Source: Spirosoma sp. 48-14
GTDB taxonomy: Bacteria > Bacteroidota > Bacteroidia > Cytophagales > Spirosomataceae
DNA: 64,000 bases
Assembly (NCBI RefSeq): GCF_001898575.1
Contig: NZ_MKUD01000001.1
Coordinates: forward strand, 125,557 to 189,556
Direction: 5' to 3'
Positions 9,400 through 16,934 of this stretch are shown one piece after another. Position 1 is the first letter of the stretch; every line of letters starts with the position of its first letter. Under the pieces are notes generated by a model, which was not told the origin of the DNA, made no database searches, and saw nothing but the letters and a program-made list of their open reading frames with translations. Position numbers and translations under genes: made by a program.

Positions 9400-10749
9400 G
9401 TGAATACTGTACAGATACGGCCTGCCCACATAACCGACGAAGCAACTATTTATCAGTTTATCTGCGACCTGGAGGAAACAACGCTGGACCAACCTTCTTT
9501 TCAGGGTGTTTATCGACAAAATCTGATCAATCCAGCCATTCATTACTTAGTAGCCGAACAGCAAGGAAACGTAGTTGGGTTTGTCAGTTGCCATGTCCAA
9601 ATGCTGCTTCATCATGGTGGTAAGGTTGGTGAAATACAGGAGCTTTTCGTTCAGCCATGCGCTCGGAATCAGGGCATTGGCCAGCAACTGGTAGCCGCGT
9701 TGAAAGCAATTGGTGTGCAGGAAGAATTCGTCAACCTGGAAGTAACCACCAATCAAAAACGTACCGATACCATCCGGTTCTACGAACGTGAAGCCTTCCA
9801 TCATACTCATATTAAGTTAGTTTACCCTATGCTAATGCGACTTATTCTTGTTCTCCTGCTTTTCAGTTGCTCTGCTCTACCCGTTTCTGCTCAGTCAACG
9901 CCTAAAAACGAAGCTCGTCTGGAACAAAAGCTCCAGTCGGCACTCGCTGGCTTCCGGGGTAATGCAGGTGTGTACGTATACCATATTCGTACTGGCAAAC
10001 GTGTCTCGATTAATGCCGATACCCTATTCCCCACGGCCAGCATGATCAAAATTCCCATTCAATGTGGGCTGTTCGACAAAATTCATAAGGGTGAGCTTAG
10101 CTACAACCAGGAACTGGTTTACAAAGACTCGCTTCACTATGATGATGGCATTGTGGGGTCATTAAAAGACGGCGCCAGGATTACGCTCAGTAAGGTAGTT
10201 ATGCTGATGGAAACGATCAGTGACAACACAGGGAGCCTCTGGTGTCAGGCATTAGCTGGTGGAGGAACGGCTATCAATACCTGGCTCGAAACCAACGGCT
10301 TTCACCAAACGCGTGTAAACTCCCGAACACCCGGTCGGGAAGCGAACCGGGGCCAGTACGGCTGGGGCCAGACGACCCCACGCGATATGGCCAACTTACT
10401 GCTTTACATCCGACAGGGTAAAGCTGTAAGTCCTGATGCCAGCGATGAAATGTACCGAAATTTAGGTCGTCAGTTTTGGGATGGCGATGGCTTATCTCAA
10501 CTTCCACCCGATGTAAAAGTGGCCACTAAAAATGGAGCTGTCAATCAGTCCCGGTCTGAAGTCGTTCTGGTTCACGCGCCCCACGGCGATTATGTCTATT
10601 GCGTAATGACGAAGAATCAGCAGGATCAAAGCTGGGAACGAACGAATGAAGGCTATGCCCTATTACGTACTGTAGGGTCGATTGTATGGCATCATTTTGA
10701 GCCTAAATCAACCTGGAAACCCGCCGACGGTTACGAAAAATGGTGGTAA
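9400..10749 (+). CDS. GNAT acetyltransferase fused in frame to an exported class A beta-lactamase-fold serine hydrolase
   Basis: One uninterrupted 449-codon frame holds what normally are two proteins. Residues 1-142 are a GNAT acetyltransferase resembling PhnO (G-E-I-Q-E-L-F-V, then Q-G-I-G acetyl-CoA loop, R-F-Y-E-R-E-A-F). Residues 146-165 (M-R-L-I-L-V-L-L-L-F-S-C-S) look like a signal peptide. Residues 170-449 carry the class A beta-lactamase motifs S-M-I-K at 214-217, S-D-N at 274-276 and K-N-G at 377-379. The start is GTG at 9400, with a stop four codons upstream. In-frame ATG codons at 9829 and 9835 could start the hydrolase alone. Either a stop codon of the GNAT gene was lost or the hydrolase is internally initiated. 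Confidence 0.8.
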   Translation: MNTVQIRPAHITDEATIYQFICDLEETTLDQPSFQGVYRQNLINPAIHYLVAEQQGNVVGFVSCHVQMLLHHGGKVGEIQELFVQPCARNQGIGQQLVAALKAIGVQEEFVNLEVTTNQKRTDTIRFYEREAFHHTHIKLVYPMLMRLILVLLLFSCSALPVSAQSTPKNEARLEQKLQSALAGFRGNAGVYVYHIRTGKRVSINADTLFPTASMIKIPIQCGLFDKIHKGELSYNQELVYKDSLHYDDGIVGSLKDGARITLSKVVMLMETISDNTGSLWCQALAGGGTAINTWLETNGFHQTRVNSRTPGREANRGQYGWGQTTPRDMANLLLYIRQGKAVSPDASDEMYRNLGRQFWDGDGLSQLPPDVKVATKNGAVNQSRSEVVLVHAPHGDYVYCVMTKNQQDQSWERTNEGYALLRTVGSIVWHHFEPKSTWKPADGYEKWW

Positions 10750-10769
10750 ATTGGTTTTAAAAACAACCC

Positions 10770-11099
10770 ATGCCGAAGCTCTATACATTCGACGAATATG
10801 TTGCGCTTGAACGTTCTGAAGGGATTCGCTATGAATACTGGGATGGCGAAGTGGTGGCTATGGCTGGCACCACAAAGCGACACAATCGTATTGTACAATC
10901 TCTATCAAGACTATTATATCCAATTGCCCAACAGAATGGCTGTGACGTCTATGCAGAAAATGTACGTCAGAAATTGAAAACCGGACAACGGTACGTTTAC
11001 CCTGACATCATTTACACCTGCGATCCAGTCGACCTGGAAAATGATATGGGCATTTTATTAAAGACTATTTACGAAGGCATTATACTTGACTCTGAGTAA
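10770..11099 (+). pseudogene. Uma2/DUF820 family nuclease-like protein, C-terminally truncated
   Basis: The 109-residue product starts like a Uma2 (PD-(D/E)XK-fold) protein: Y-T-F-D-E-Y-V-A-L-E, Y-E-Y-W-D-G-E-V-V-A-M-A-G, H-N-R-I-V, and Y-V-Y-P-D-I-I-Y-T-C-D near the end. Family members are about 180-200 residues and continue with a V-E-V-L-S strand and a Lys-containing motif that complete the catalytic site. Here the frame ends soon after the first Asp motif with an unrelated tail. I read it as a truncated, probably inactive remnant. It starts 20 bases after the preceding gene. Confidence 0.65.
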
Positions 11100-11133
11100 A
11101 GCCCCCTTCCAATTCACACTCATATAAACGATA

Positions 11134-11166
11134 AAAGCCGCTCATCTGAATCAGACAAGCGGCTTT
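11134..11166. terminator. Bidirectional terminator between uma2 remnant and atpH
   Basis: A 9-bp stem (11134-11142 with 11158-11166) flanked by A-rich and T-rich runs on the two sides. It lies between the convergent uma2 remnant and the end of the ATP synthase operon, so it marks the operon end after atpH. Confidence 0.75.
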
Positions 11167-11185
11167 CTGTTTTGGGCAAGTTAGA

Positions 11186-11725
11186 TTAGTTCAAAAATTT
11201 CAGACGCAGGTCGTTCAATTGACTACGAATCGACTCATCGATTTGCTGATCGCCAACGCGCAGCACGTAACCACCAACCAGTTTCGAATCGATTCTCTCG
11301 TCCAGTTCAACCAACTGGCTTCCGGTTGTTTTGGTAACCATTGCCTTGAACTGCTTCCGCAGCGCATCGGTCAGGGGTACGGTTGTAACGACAGTGGCAC
11401 GCTCAACACCTTTGAGCCGATCATATTGGCTGATAAACTCTTCAGCGATGGCGTCCATGATTGGTTCCCGATTCTTTTTAGCGATGATCTGGAAAAACGA
11501 CATCGTTACTGAATCAACATGACTGGCGAAAACCGCATTCAGAATAGCGCTTTTCTTTTCAGCCCGAACAATTGGGTTCTTCAGCATTAACAGAAGCGGA
11601 CGGCTACCGTCTAACGTTTTTTTGAAGAACTGCATGTCTTTATACATAGTCTCGGTCAGGCCTTTTTCCTGCGCCAAATCCAATAGTGATTTGGCATACC
11701 GAGCAGCTACTGTTGCAATGGCCAT
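11186..11725 (-). CDS. atpH: ATP synthase F1 delta subunit
   Basis: 179 residues, the usual length for the delta subunit that connects the F1 head to the b-subunit stalk. It begins with the typical A-A-R-Y-A-K-S-L-L-D-L-A helix and ends with the conserved G-G-Y-V-L-R-V-G-D-Q-Q-I-D-E-S-I-R-S-Q-L motif. It starts 7 bases after the atpF stop and is the last gene of this ATP synthase block; atpA does not follow. Confidence 0.95.
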   Translation of the reverse strand: MAIATVAARYAKSLLDLAQEKGLTETMYKDMQFFKKTLDGSRPLLLMLKNPIVRAEKKSAILNAVFASHVDSVTMSFFQIIAKKNREPIMDAIAEEFISQYDRLKGVERATVVTTVPLTDALRKQFKAMVTKTTGSQLVELDERIDSKLVGGYVLRVGDQQIDESIRSQLNDLRLKFLN

Positions 11726-11732
11726 GATCGAA

Positions 11733-12227
11733 TTAGTTTAAGCTTGAGGTTGCGACCAGGTCGTTTACCAGTTTCTCCTGTGCTGATTTGTCGCTCAGTT
11801 CTTTACGAAGTACTTTTTCTGCAATATCGAGCGATAGAGAAACAACCTCTTTCTTCATCTGCATAACCAACGCCTGACGTTCATTTTGCATGGTTTCGCG
11901 AGCCTGCTCCAGAATCCGCTTACCTTCGGATTCGGCTTTATCACGCGACTCAGCAATCAATTTGTCGGCCGTTTCTTTAGCTCCGCGCAGAATAGCTTCA
12001 CGCTCTGAGCGAGCCTGTGCCAGCAGCTTTTCATTGTCAGCCTTCATGGCTGCCATTTCCCGGCGAGTTTTTTCGGCCAGGTCAAGTGCCGACTGAATGT
12101 TTTCTTCACGTTCTTTCAAACTGGCCAGAATAGGCTTCCACGCAAACGAGCGCAGGATGAAAAACAGGCCCCCAAAGGCAACAATCTGCCAGAACAAAAG
12201 GCCAATATTAGGAGTAAGAAGTTCCAT
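11733..12227 (-). CDS. atpF: ATP synthase F0 subunit b
   Basis: 164 residues with one N-terminal membrane helix (L-F-W-Q-I-V-A-F-G-G-L-F-F-I-L) and then a long charged coiled coil (about residues 35-140) rich in A/E/K/R. This is the peripheral stalk that holds F1 static against the c-ring. It lies between atpE (141-base spacer with a hairpin) and atpH (7-base spacer). Confidence 0.95.
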   Translation of the reverse strand: MELLTPNIGLLFWQIVAFGGLFFILRSFAWKPILASLKEREENIQSALDLAEKTRREMAAMKADNEKLLAQARSEREAILRGAKETADKLIAESRDKAESEGKRILEQARETMQNERQALVMQMKKEVVSLSLDIAEKVLRKELSDKSAQEKLVNDLVATSSLN

Positions 12228-12252
12228 GGTTTGTTTTTTGTTTCAAGTTAAA

Positions 12253-12289
12253 CCGGCACACTTAACGGCTAATCCGAAAGGTGTGCCGG
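12253..12289 (-). repeat. Intercistronic hairpin between atpE and atpF
   Basis: A perfect 9-bp GC-rich stem (12253-12261 with 12281-12289) and a 19-base loop lie in the 141-base spacer between atpE and atpF. No T-run follows in the direction of transcription, so it is less likely a terminator than an mRNA-stabilising or processing element. That could help make more c subunit than b subunit. Confidence 0.5.
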
Positions 12290-12368
12290 AATAATGTACT
12301 ACGCTATACCTATACGGGATGCAGAAGCCTAATGCTCCCACGCGCTCAGGTGTAGCGGTTTGTAGCTC

Positions 12369-12635
<267 letters not shown>

Positions 12636-12667
12636 CTATTTATAAACTGTGAAACAAAAATTGCGAA

Positions 12668-13795
12668 TTAAGCGACTGGCTCAATGATGTGTTCTTCATC
12701 ATAACCGATACCATGATCCATATCGTGGTTATCTTCAATAGCCGAACCGATATACATGGATGTCAGCAAGGTGAAGATATACGCTTGCAGAAACGCTACC
12801 AGTAACTCAATGAGGTTCAGGAAGAGGGTAAAGACAATCACTACCGGACTAAGACCCCAGGCAGTACCAGCTCCACCTAGTTGATTGGCGACAAAAATCA
12901 GCCCCAGCAAACTCAGGATAATAACGTGCCCGGCTGTAATGTTGGCAAATAACCGGATCATCAGTGAAACAGGCTTTACAAACAACCCGATAATTTCGAT
13001 GGGGATGATCAGGGGTAATAACCACCAGGGGACACCCGATGGAAGAACAAGGTGCATCCAGTAATGCTTGTTACCACTCAGGTTCACGACAAAAAAGGCA
13101 ATCACAGCCAGCACCATCGTTACAGCAATATTACCTGTGACGTTAGCCGATCCGGGTAGCAGACCCAACAGATTGTTGGCCAGAATAAAGAAGAAGACCG
13201 TCAACAGGTACGGCAGATACTTAGCGTAACCATGACCCAGGTTTGGCTTGGCCACCTCATCACGAATGAACAGAATCAGCGGTTCAATAAACCGTTGGAT
13301 ACCCGTAGGTTTGCCACCCCGATTTTTGGCAAAGCTGCTTTTCACCGCACCGAGAATCACAACGAGCAATACTACACTTAACAGTAATGAAGCCACATTC
13401 TTGGTAATGGAGAAGTCCCATACTTTTACCGACTCATCGGCCTTGCCTGCTGTATCGATACGGTGAACCTGACCCGTTTTATGGTCGATATGGTAGCCAT
13501 TATGCGCTTTACCCTCTTCGAAATCCTTCGATGAGAAAACCTCCAGACCCCGATCGGCGGTGTAGAGAATAACCGGCAAATGCAGTTTCAAACCATGAGC
13601 AAATTCCCAACCATGTTCGTCTTTAATATGGTGCATAATCATCTCACCCATATTGAAGCCTTCTTCGGATTTGCCATGTTCGACAACCGTCGTTTCGCCT
13701 TCGTGATGTTCGTCGTCTTGTGCTAACGCAGGAACTAACGAACTAAAAACCAGAGCACTAAGTAAAAATATTCGCTTAAAAAATGAACCAGACAT
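12668..13795 (-). CDS. atpB: ATP synthase F0 subunit a
   Basis: 375 residues from the Met at 13795 (M-S-G-S-F-F-K-R-I-F-L-L), which begins a signal-like helix as in other Bacteroidota AtpB. The frame is open to 13924, but that would overlap the upstream gene. A His/Glu-rich periplasmic segment (about residues 25-130) precedes the membrane domain. The essential proton-channel arginine is in S-L-M-I-R-L-F-A-N-I-T-A-G-H. Subunit a forms the two half-channels next to the c-ring. It starts 19 bases after the preceding membrane-protein gene. Confidence 0.94.
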   Translation of the reverse strand: MSGSFFKRIFLLSALVFSSLVPALAQDDEHHEGETTVVEHGKSEEGFNMGEMIMHHIKDEHGWEFAHGLKLHLPVILYTADRGLEVFSSKDFEEGKAHNGYHIDHKTGQVHRIDTAGKADESVKVWDFSITKNVASLLLSVVLLVVILGAVKSSFAKNRGGKPTGIQRFIEPLILFIRDEVAKPNLGHGYAKYLPYLLTVFFFILANNLLGLLPGSANVTGNIAVTMVLAVIAFFVVNLSGNKHYWMHLVLPSGVPWWLLPLIIPIEIIGLFVKPVSLMIRLFANITAGHVIILSLLGLIFVANQLGGAGTAWGLSPVVIVFTLFLNLIELLVAFLQAYIFTLLTSMYIGSAIEDNHDMDHGIGYDEEHIIEPVA

Positions 13796-13814
13796 ATGAG
13801 GAAAAACCACGTTT

Positions 13815-14177
13815 TCACGAATTGCGTCGCAAGTTACGACGAGACAGGATGATTTCAAAGCCGAGGTAACATAAATAAAGTACCAGAAAGGTAATGACGA
13901 ACAGGTTTCGATCAGGTAGGCCACGATACAGCATTAGCCCAAAAAACAACATGCTTAGCACGAGCCGCAACACAGTAGCGATCAACGGCATCATGGCAAA
14001 TATTCGGTCAGTGCGGTGATAACCAAATGCATGCAAACGGCTTGTAATGACCGACACGCTTAAAAAGAAAGCAATCAGCACACGCCACTCGGCAGTGATC
14101 CAGGGCAGATGCCAATAATGTTCACCTACGAAGAATCCAATTCCTAGTATCAGACTTAATACTAAATAGGGGCGCAT
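13815..14177 (-). CDS. Small membrane protein of the ATP synthase operon
   Basis: 120 residues with about four hydrophobic helices and short loops, ending in a basic tail (S-R-R-N-L-R-R). Its place between atpZ and atpB is where many bacteria carry AtpI-like proteins, and Bacteroidota have a conserved unnamed membrane protein here. A role in assembling the c-ring or in cation supply is inferred from position only. It starts 3 bases after the atpZ stop. Confidence 0.75.
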   Translation of the reverse strand: MRPYLVLSLILGIGFFVGEHYWHLPWITAEWRVLIAFFLSVSVITSRLHAFGYHRTDRIFAMMPLIATVLRLVLSMLFFGLMLYRGLPDRNLFVITFLVLYLCYLGFEIILSRRNLRRNS

Positions 14178-14180
14178 AAA

Positions 14181-14459
14181 TCAGGATTGTTTGGGTAGTC
14201 CCCGAATAAGTAGATAAATCGATCCGGCAATACTAACCAGCGCTAGTATTAATGTCCAGATAGGCGTATGATTACCCTGTCGTTCATCGAGCCACGACCC
14301 CAGCCATACACCTGCCCCAATGGTTATGAGCATTTGTAGGCCCAGGCCACTGTACTGTAAAAACGACGTGGTTTTGTCCGTAGCTTTTTTCAACGGATCA
14401 TTCTCCCGAACGGGCTTTCCAGCAGCGTTGGGATCGGGTTGTTCGGGGGTGTTTTCCAT
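14181..14459 (-). CDS. AtpZ/AtpI family protein
   Basis: From the Met at 14459 (M-E-N-T-P-E-Q-P) the protein is 92 residues. It has a charged N-terminus and two membrane helices with the family pattern Y-S-G-L-G-L-Q-M-L-I-T-I-G-A-G-V-W-L-G and W-L-D-E-R. AtpZ/AtpI proteins help assemble or regulate the F0 complex. In-frame Met codons at 14477 and 14534 are alternative starts. As the first gene of the leftward operon it probably has the promoter upstream, in the short region shared with the divergent porW-like gene. Confidence 0.85.
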   Translation of the reverse strand: MENTPEQPDPNAAGKPVRENDPLKKATDKTTSFLQYSGLGLQMLITIGAGVWLGSWLDERQGNHTPIWTLILALVSIAGSIYLLIRGLPKQS

Positions 14460-14575
14460 AGGAATCGAGGCAGGCATGCTATTTGCCGTACAAAATTCGT
14501 TAATTTGGCCTAACGTTCCATATTGCCCAACCAACCTGTAACGTTTTAATACGAGTAACCACGTGTTATTATCGA

Positions 14576-16828
14576 ATGTCCCGCTGCTTTTATAGTCGTC
14601 TCTTCCTATTTCTTACGGTCGTTGTTTTGCTGACCGGCGGGCTGGTTTCCTGTTCGCAATACAGTACAAAAGCCATACCTAAAGGGTATCATAATTTGAC
14701 GGCCCATTACAATGCCTATGTGATCGCCCGCGACGAAATCGATCAGGCCGAGCAGTTTCTGTTCAAAAAACGCCAGGAAAATTATAACCAATTACTTCCC
14801 ATCTTGTTGCCTGTCGATTCGATGCTCGTTCAGCCGGTAAAACCTCAGTTGGATGACGCTATCAAGAAAGCTTCCCTTATTCCCGAACGGCACCAGAACA
14901 GTAAATGGCTCGACAATGCCTATAATCTCATTGGTCGAGCTCGATTGCTGAAACAGGACCTGCCCAATGCTATCGAAGTATTTAAGTACGTAAACACAAA
15001 AGGAACCAACGAAGACGACAAACATACGGCACTTGTAGGGCTTATGCGCGCTTATGTCGAAGCCAGCGATTATGTCAATGCCTTAAATGTGGCTGAATAC
15101 CTTCGCCAGCAACCGCTAAACAAAACGAACACGCGCGATTTTTACCTGACTAAAGCCTATTTGCATGAACGACAGGGTGAATATCTGACGGCGGCCGGTA
15201 TTCTGGAAGCAACTTTCCCCGTCTTGAAAAAAGGGGAGTCTACAGCACGGCTTCATTTAATAGCTGGTCAGCTTTACGATTTAAGTGGGCAACCGGCCAA
15301 GGCGGTTGAGCAATATCGGCAGGTACTCCGGTCGAGACCATCTTACGACCAGTCGTTTTATGCTAATTTATATGCCATTCAAAGCAACGGTCTGACTGGT
15401 GATCAAAAACGAGTAGCGCAATCGACGGAAACGTTTGACCGGCTATTAAAAGATCGCAAAAACGAAGACCTGAAAGATAAAATCTATTTCACGATGGGGC
15501 TACTCGAAGCTCGTCGGGGCAATACGGACAAAGCCATCAAGTTATACAGTCAGTCGATTCAGACAGCCGGTTCTGCGAATGCACAGGTTCCGTACACCTA
15601 TCTCGAAATTGGTAAGCTGTATTTTGACAAAAAAGCTGATTACACCCATGCGAAAGCGTATTACGACAGCGCCCTGGCGTTAATGCCAAAGCAATCGGCC
15701 GACTATACCGCTTTGCTGAACCGTAAAAAAACATTAGATGAGTTCGTCCAGTACAAAACGACCATTCAAACCGATGACAGCCTCTTGCATCTGGCCCAAT
15801 TAGATCCGGCAACATTAGACAAAGTACTGGACAAAGCCATCGATCAACGGGAAAAAGAAGATAAAGCACAGGCAGCATTAGCCCAGCAAATCATTGACAA
15901 AGCTACAAATGGGAACATCAGCGCTGTTCCGGGAGCCACCAACTCTAATTTACAGCCTACTGAACGCTGGGCTTTATACAATCCCGTTGCTTTAAGCCAG
16001 GGGCGACAGGAGTTTTCGGTTCGCTGGGGTAACCGGCAACTTGAAGATAACTGGCGCCGTAGCAATAAAGAAGCGTCCATTGCGCTTCCCGGAGCTAATA
16101 GCCCCGTTGTTGGTGCTTCGCCTGCTAACTCCATTAACCCCAATGCGCCGTTAGCACAATCTGAAGCAGCTCAGGCAACAGCCGCTACGACTGGTATTTC
16201 AACTAGCCGAAAAGCCCAAAAAGAGGCCATGATAGCGAAGATACCGTTCAGTAAAGAAGCACAACTCGCAGTCAATCAGCGGATTGAAACAGCATTATAC
16301 AAACTTGGAAAGCTATATAAGCTTCAATTCAACCAGCCTGCCGATGCCATTCCTACATTTGAACAATTGCTGACTCGCTATCCAAACACACTTCAGAAAC
16401 CGGAAGTATATTATTTATTGTACCTTAGTAACGAGCAACTCGGCAAAACTTCGAACTGGAAAGATAAACTGTTGGCAGAGTTTCCGAATACGTCTTACGC
16501 CCGACTGACCGGCCGCGCTGCTGCCCAAACCAGTGATTCAGAAGCCCAGGCATTGAAAGCATATACCGCTATTTATGAGCTTTATCAAGCTAACAATTTA
16601 ACCGAAGCTCTGGCCCGTGCCGATGCGTCGATAAGTAGCTTTTCGGGTTCTCAACTGGAAGATAAGCTAGCGTTGTTACGGGTTATCCTGATTGGCAAAG
16701 TGCAAAATGTGGAAGCCTATAAGCGAGCACTAGCCGAGTTTATTCGCGATTATCCGGCCAGTCAGTTGCTACCACGTGTCAAAGAAATGCAGACAGCAGC
16801 CGAAAAAGTAACGGCAAAACGGCAATAA
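14576..16828 (+). CDS. porW: Type IX secretion lipoprotein PorW/SprE, TPR protein
   Basis: 750 residues with a lipoprotein signal (L-V-S-C, Cys about residue 26). The characteristic opening of PorW/SprE follows: S-T-K-A-I-P-K-G-Y-H-N-L-T-A-H-Y-N-A-Y. Tetratricopeptide repeats cover about residues 90-400, then an A/P/Q-rich stretch and further TPR-like repeats near residues 575-740. PorW/SprE links the GldKLMN-type motor and ring to the outer-membrane translocon of the type IX secretion system. It lies one gene block away from porP-gldKLMN in this window, which fits. Confidence 0.88.
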   Translation: MSRCFYSRLFLFLTVVVLLTGGLVSCSQYSTKAIPKGYHNLTAHYNAYVIARDEIDQAEQFLFKKRQENYNQLLPILLPVDSMLVQPVKPQLDDAIKKASLIPERHQNSKWLDNAYNLIGRARLLKQDLPNAIEVFKYVNTKGTNEDDKHTALVGLMRAYVEASDYVNALNVAEYLRQQPLNKTNTRDFYLTKAYLHERQGEYLTAAGILEATFPVLKKGESTARLHLIAGQLYDLSGQPAKAVEQYRQVLRSRPSYDQSFYANLYAIQSNGLTGDQKRVAQSTETFDRLLKDRKNEDLKDKIYFTMGLLEARRGNTDKAIKLYSQSIQTAGSANAQVPYTYLEIGKLYFDKKADYTHAKAYYDSALALMPKQSADYTALLNRKKTLDEFVQYKTTIQTDDSLLHLAQLDPATLDKVLDKAIDQREKEDKAQAALAQQIIDKATNGNISAVPGATNSNLQPTERWALYNPVALSQGRQEFSVRWGNRQLEDNWRRSNKEASIALPGANSPVVGASPANSINPNAPLAQSEAAQATAATTGISTSRKAQKEAMIAKIPFSKEAQLAVNQRIETALYKLGKLYKLQFNQPADAIPTFEQLLTRYPNTLQKPEVYYLLYLSNEQLGKTSNWKDKLLAEFPNTSYARLTGRAAAQTSDSEAQALKAYTAIYELYQANNLTEALARADASISSFSGSQLEDKLALLRVILIGKVQNVEAYKRALAEFIRDYPASQLLPRVKEMQTAAEKVTAKRQ

Positions 16829-16832
16829 AATC

Positions 16833-16913
16833 GGTTTAGGGTATTTGGCGTATGATAGGCTCACGCAGTAACTATTAACGTGTCAGCCTATCACATGCCA
16901 AATACCCTAAACC
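16833..16913. repeat. 29-bp inverted repeat
   Basis: Arms 16833-16861 and 16885-16913 match at 27 of 29 positions, separated by a 23-base loop. It fills most of the spacer between porW and the PBP1A gene. There is no T-run after it, so it is not a standard terminator. The outer part (G-G-T-T-T-A-G-G-G-T-A-T-T-T) resembles a mobile palindromic repeat. Confidence 0.85.
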
Positions 16914-16934
16914 GTAAACCCATATATTTCACTA

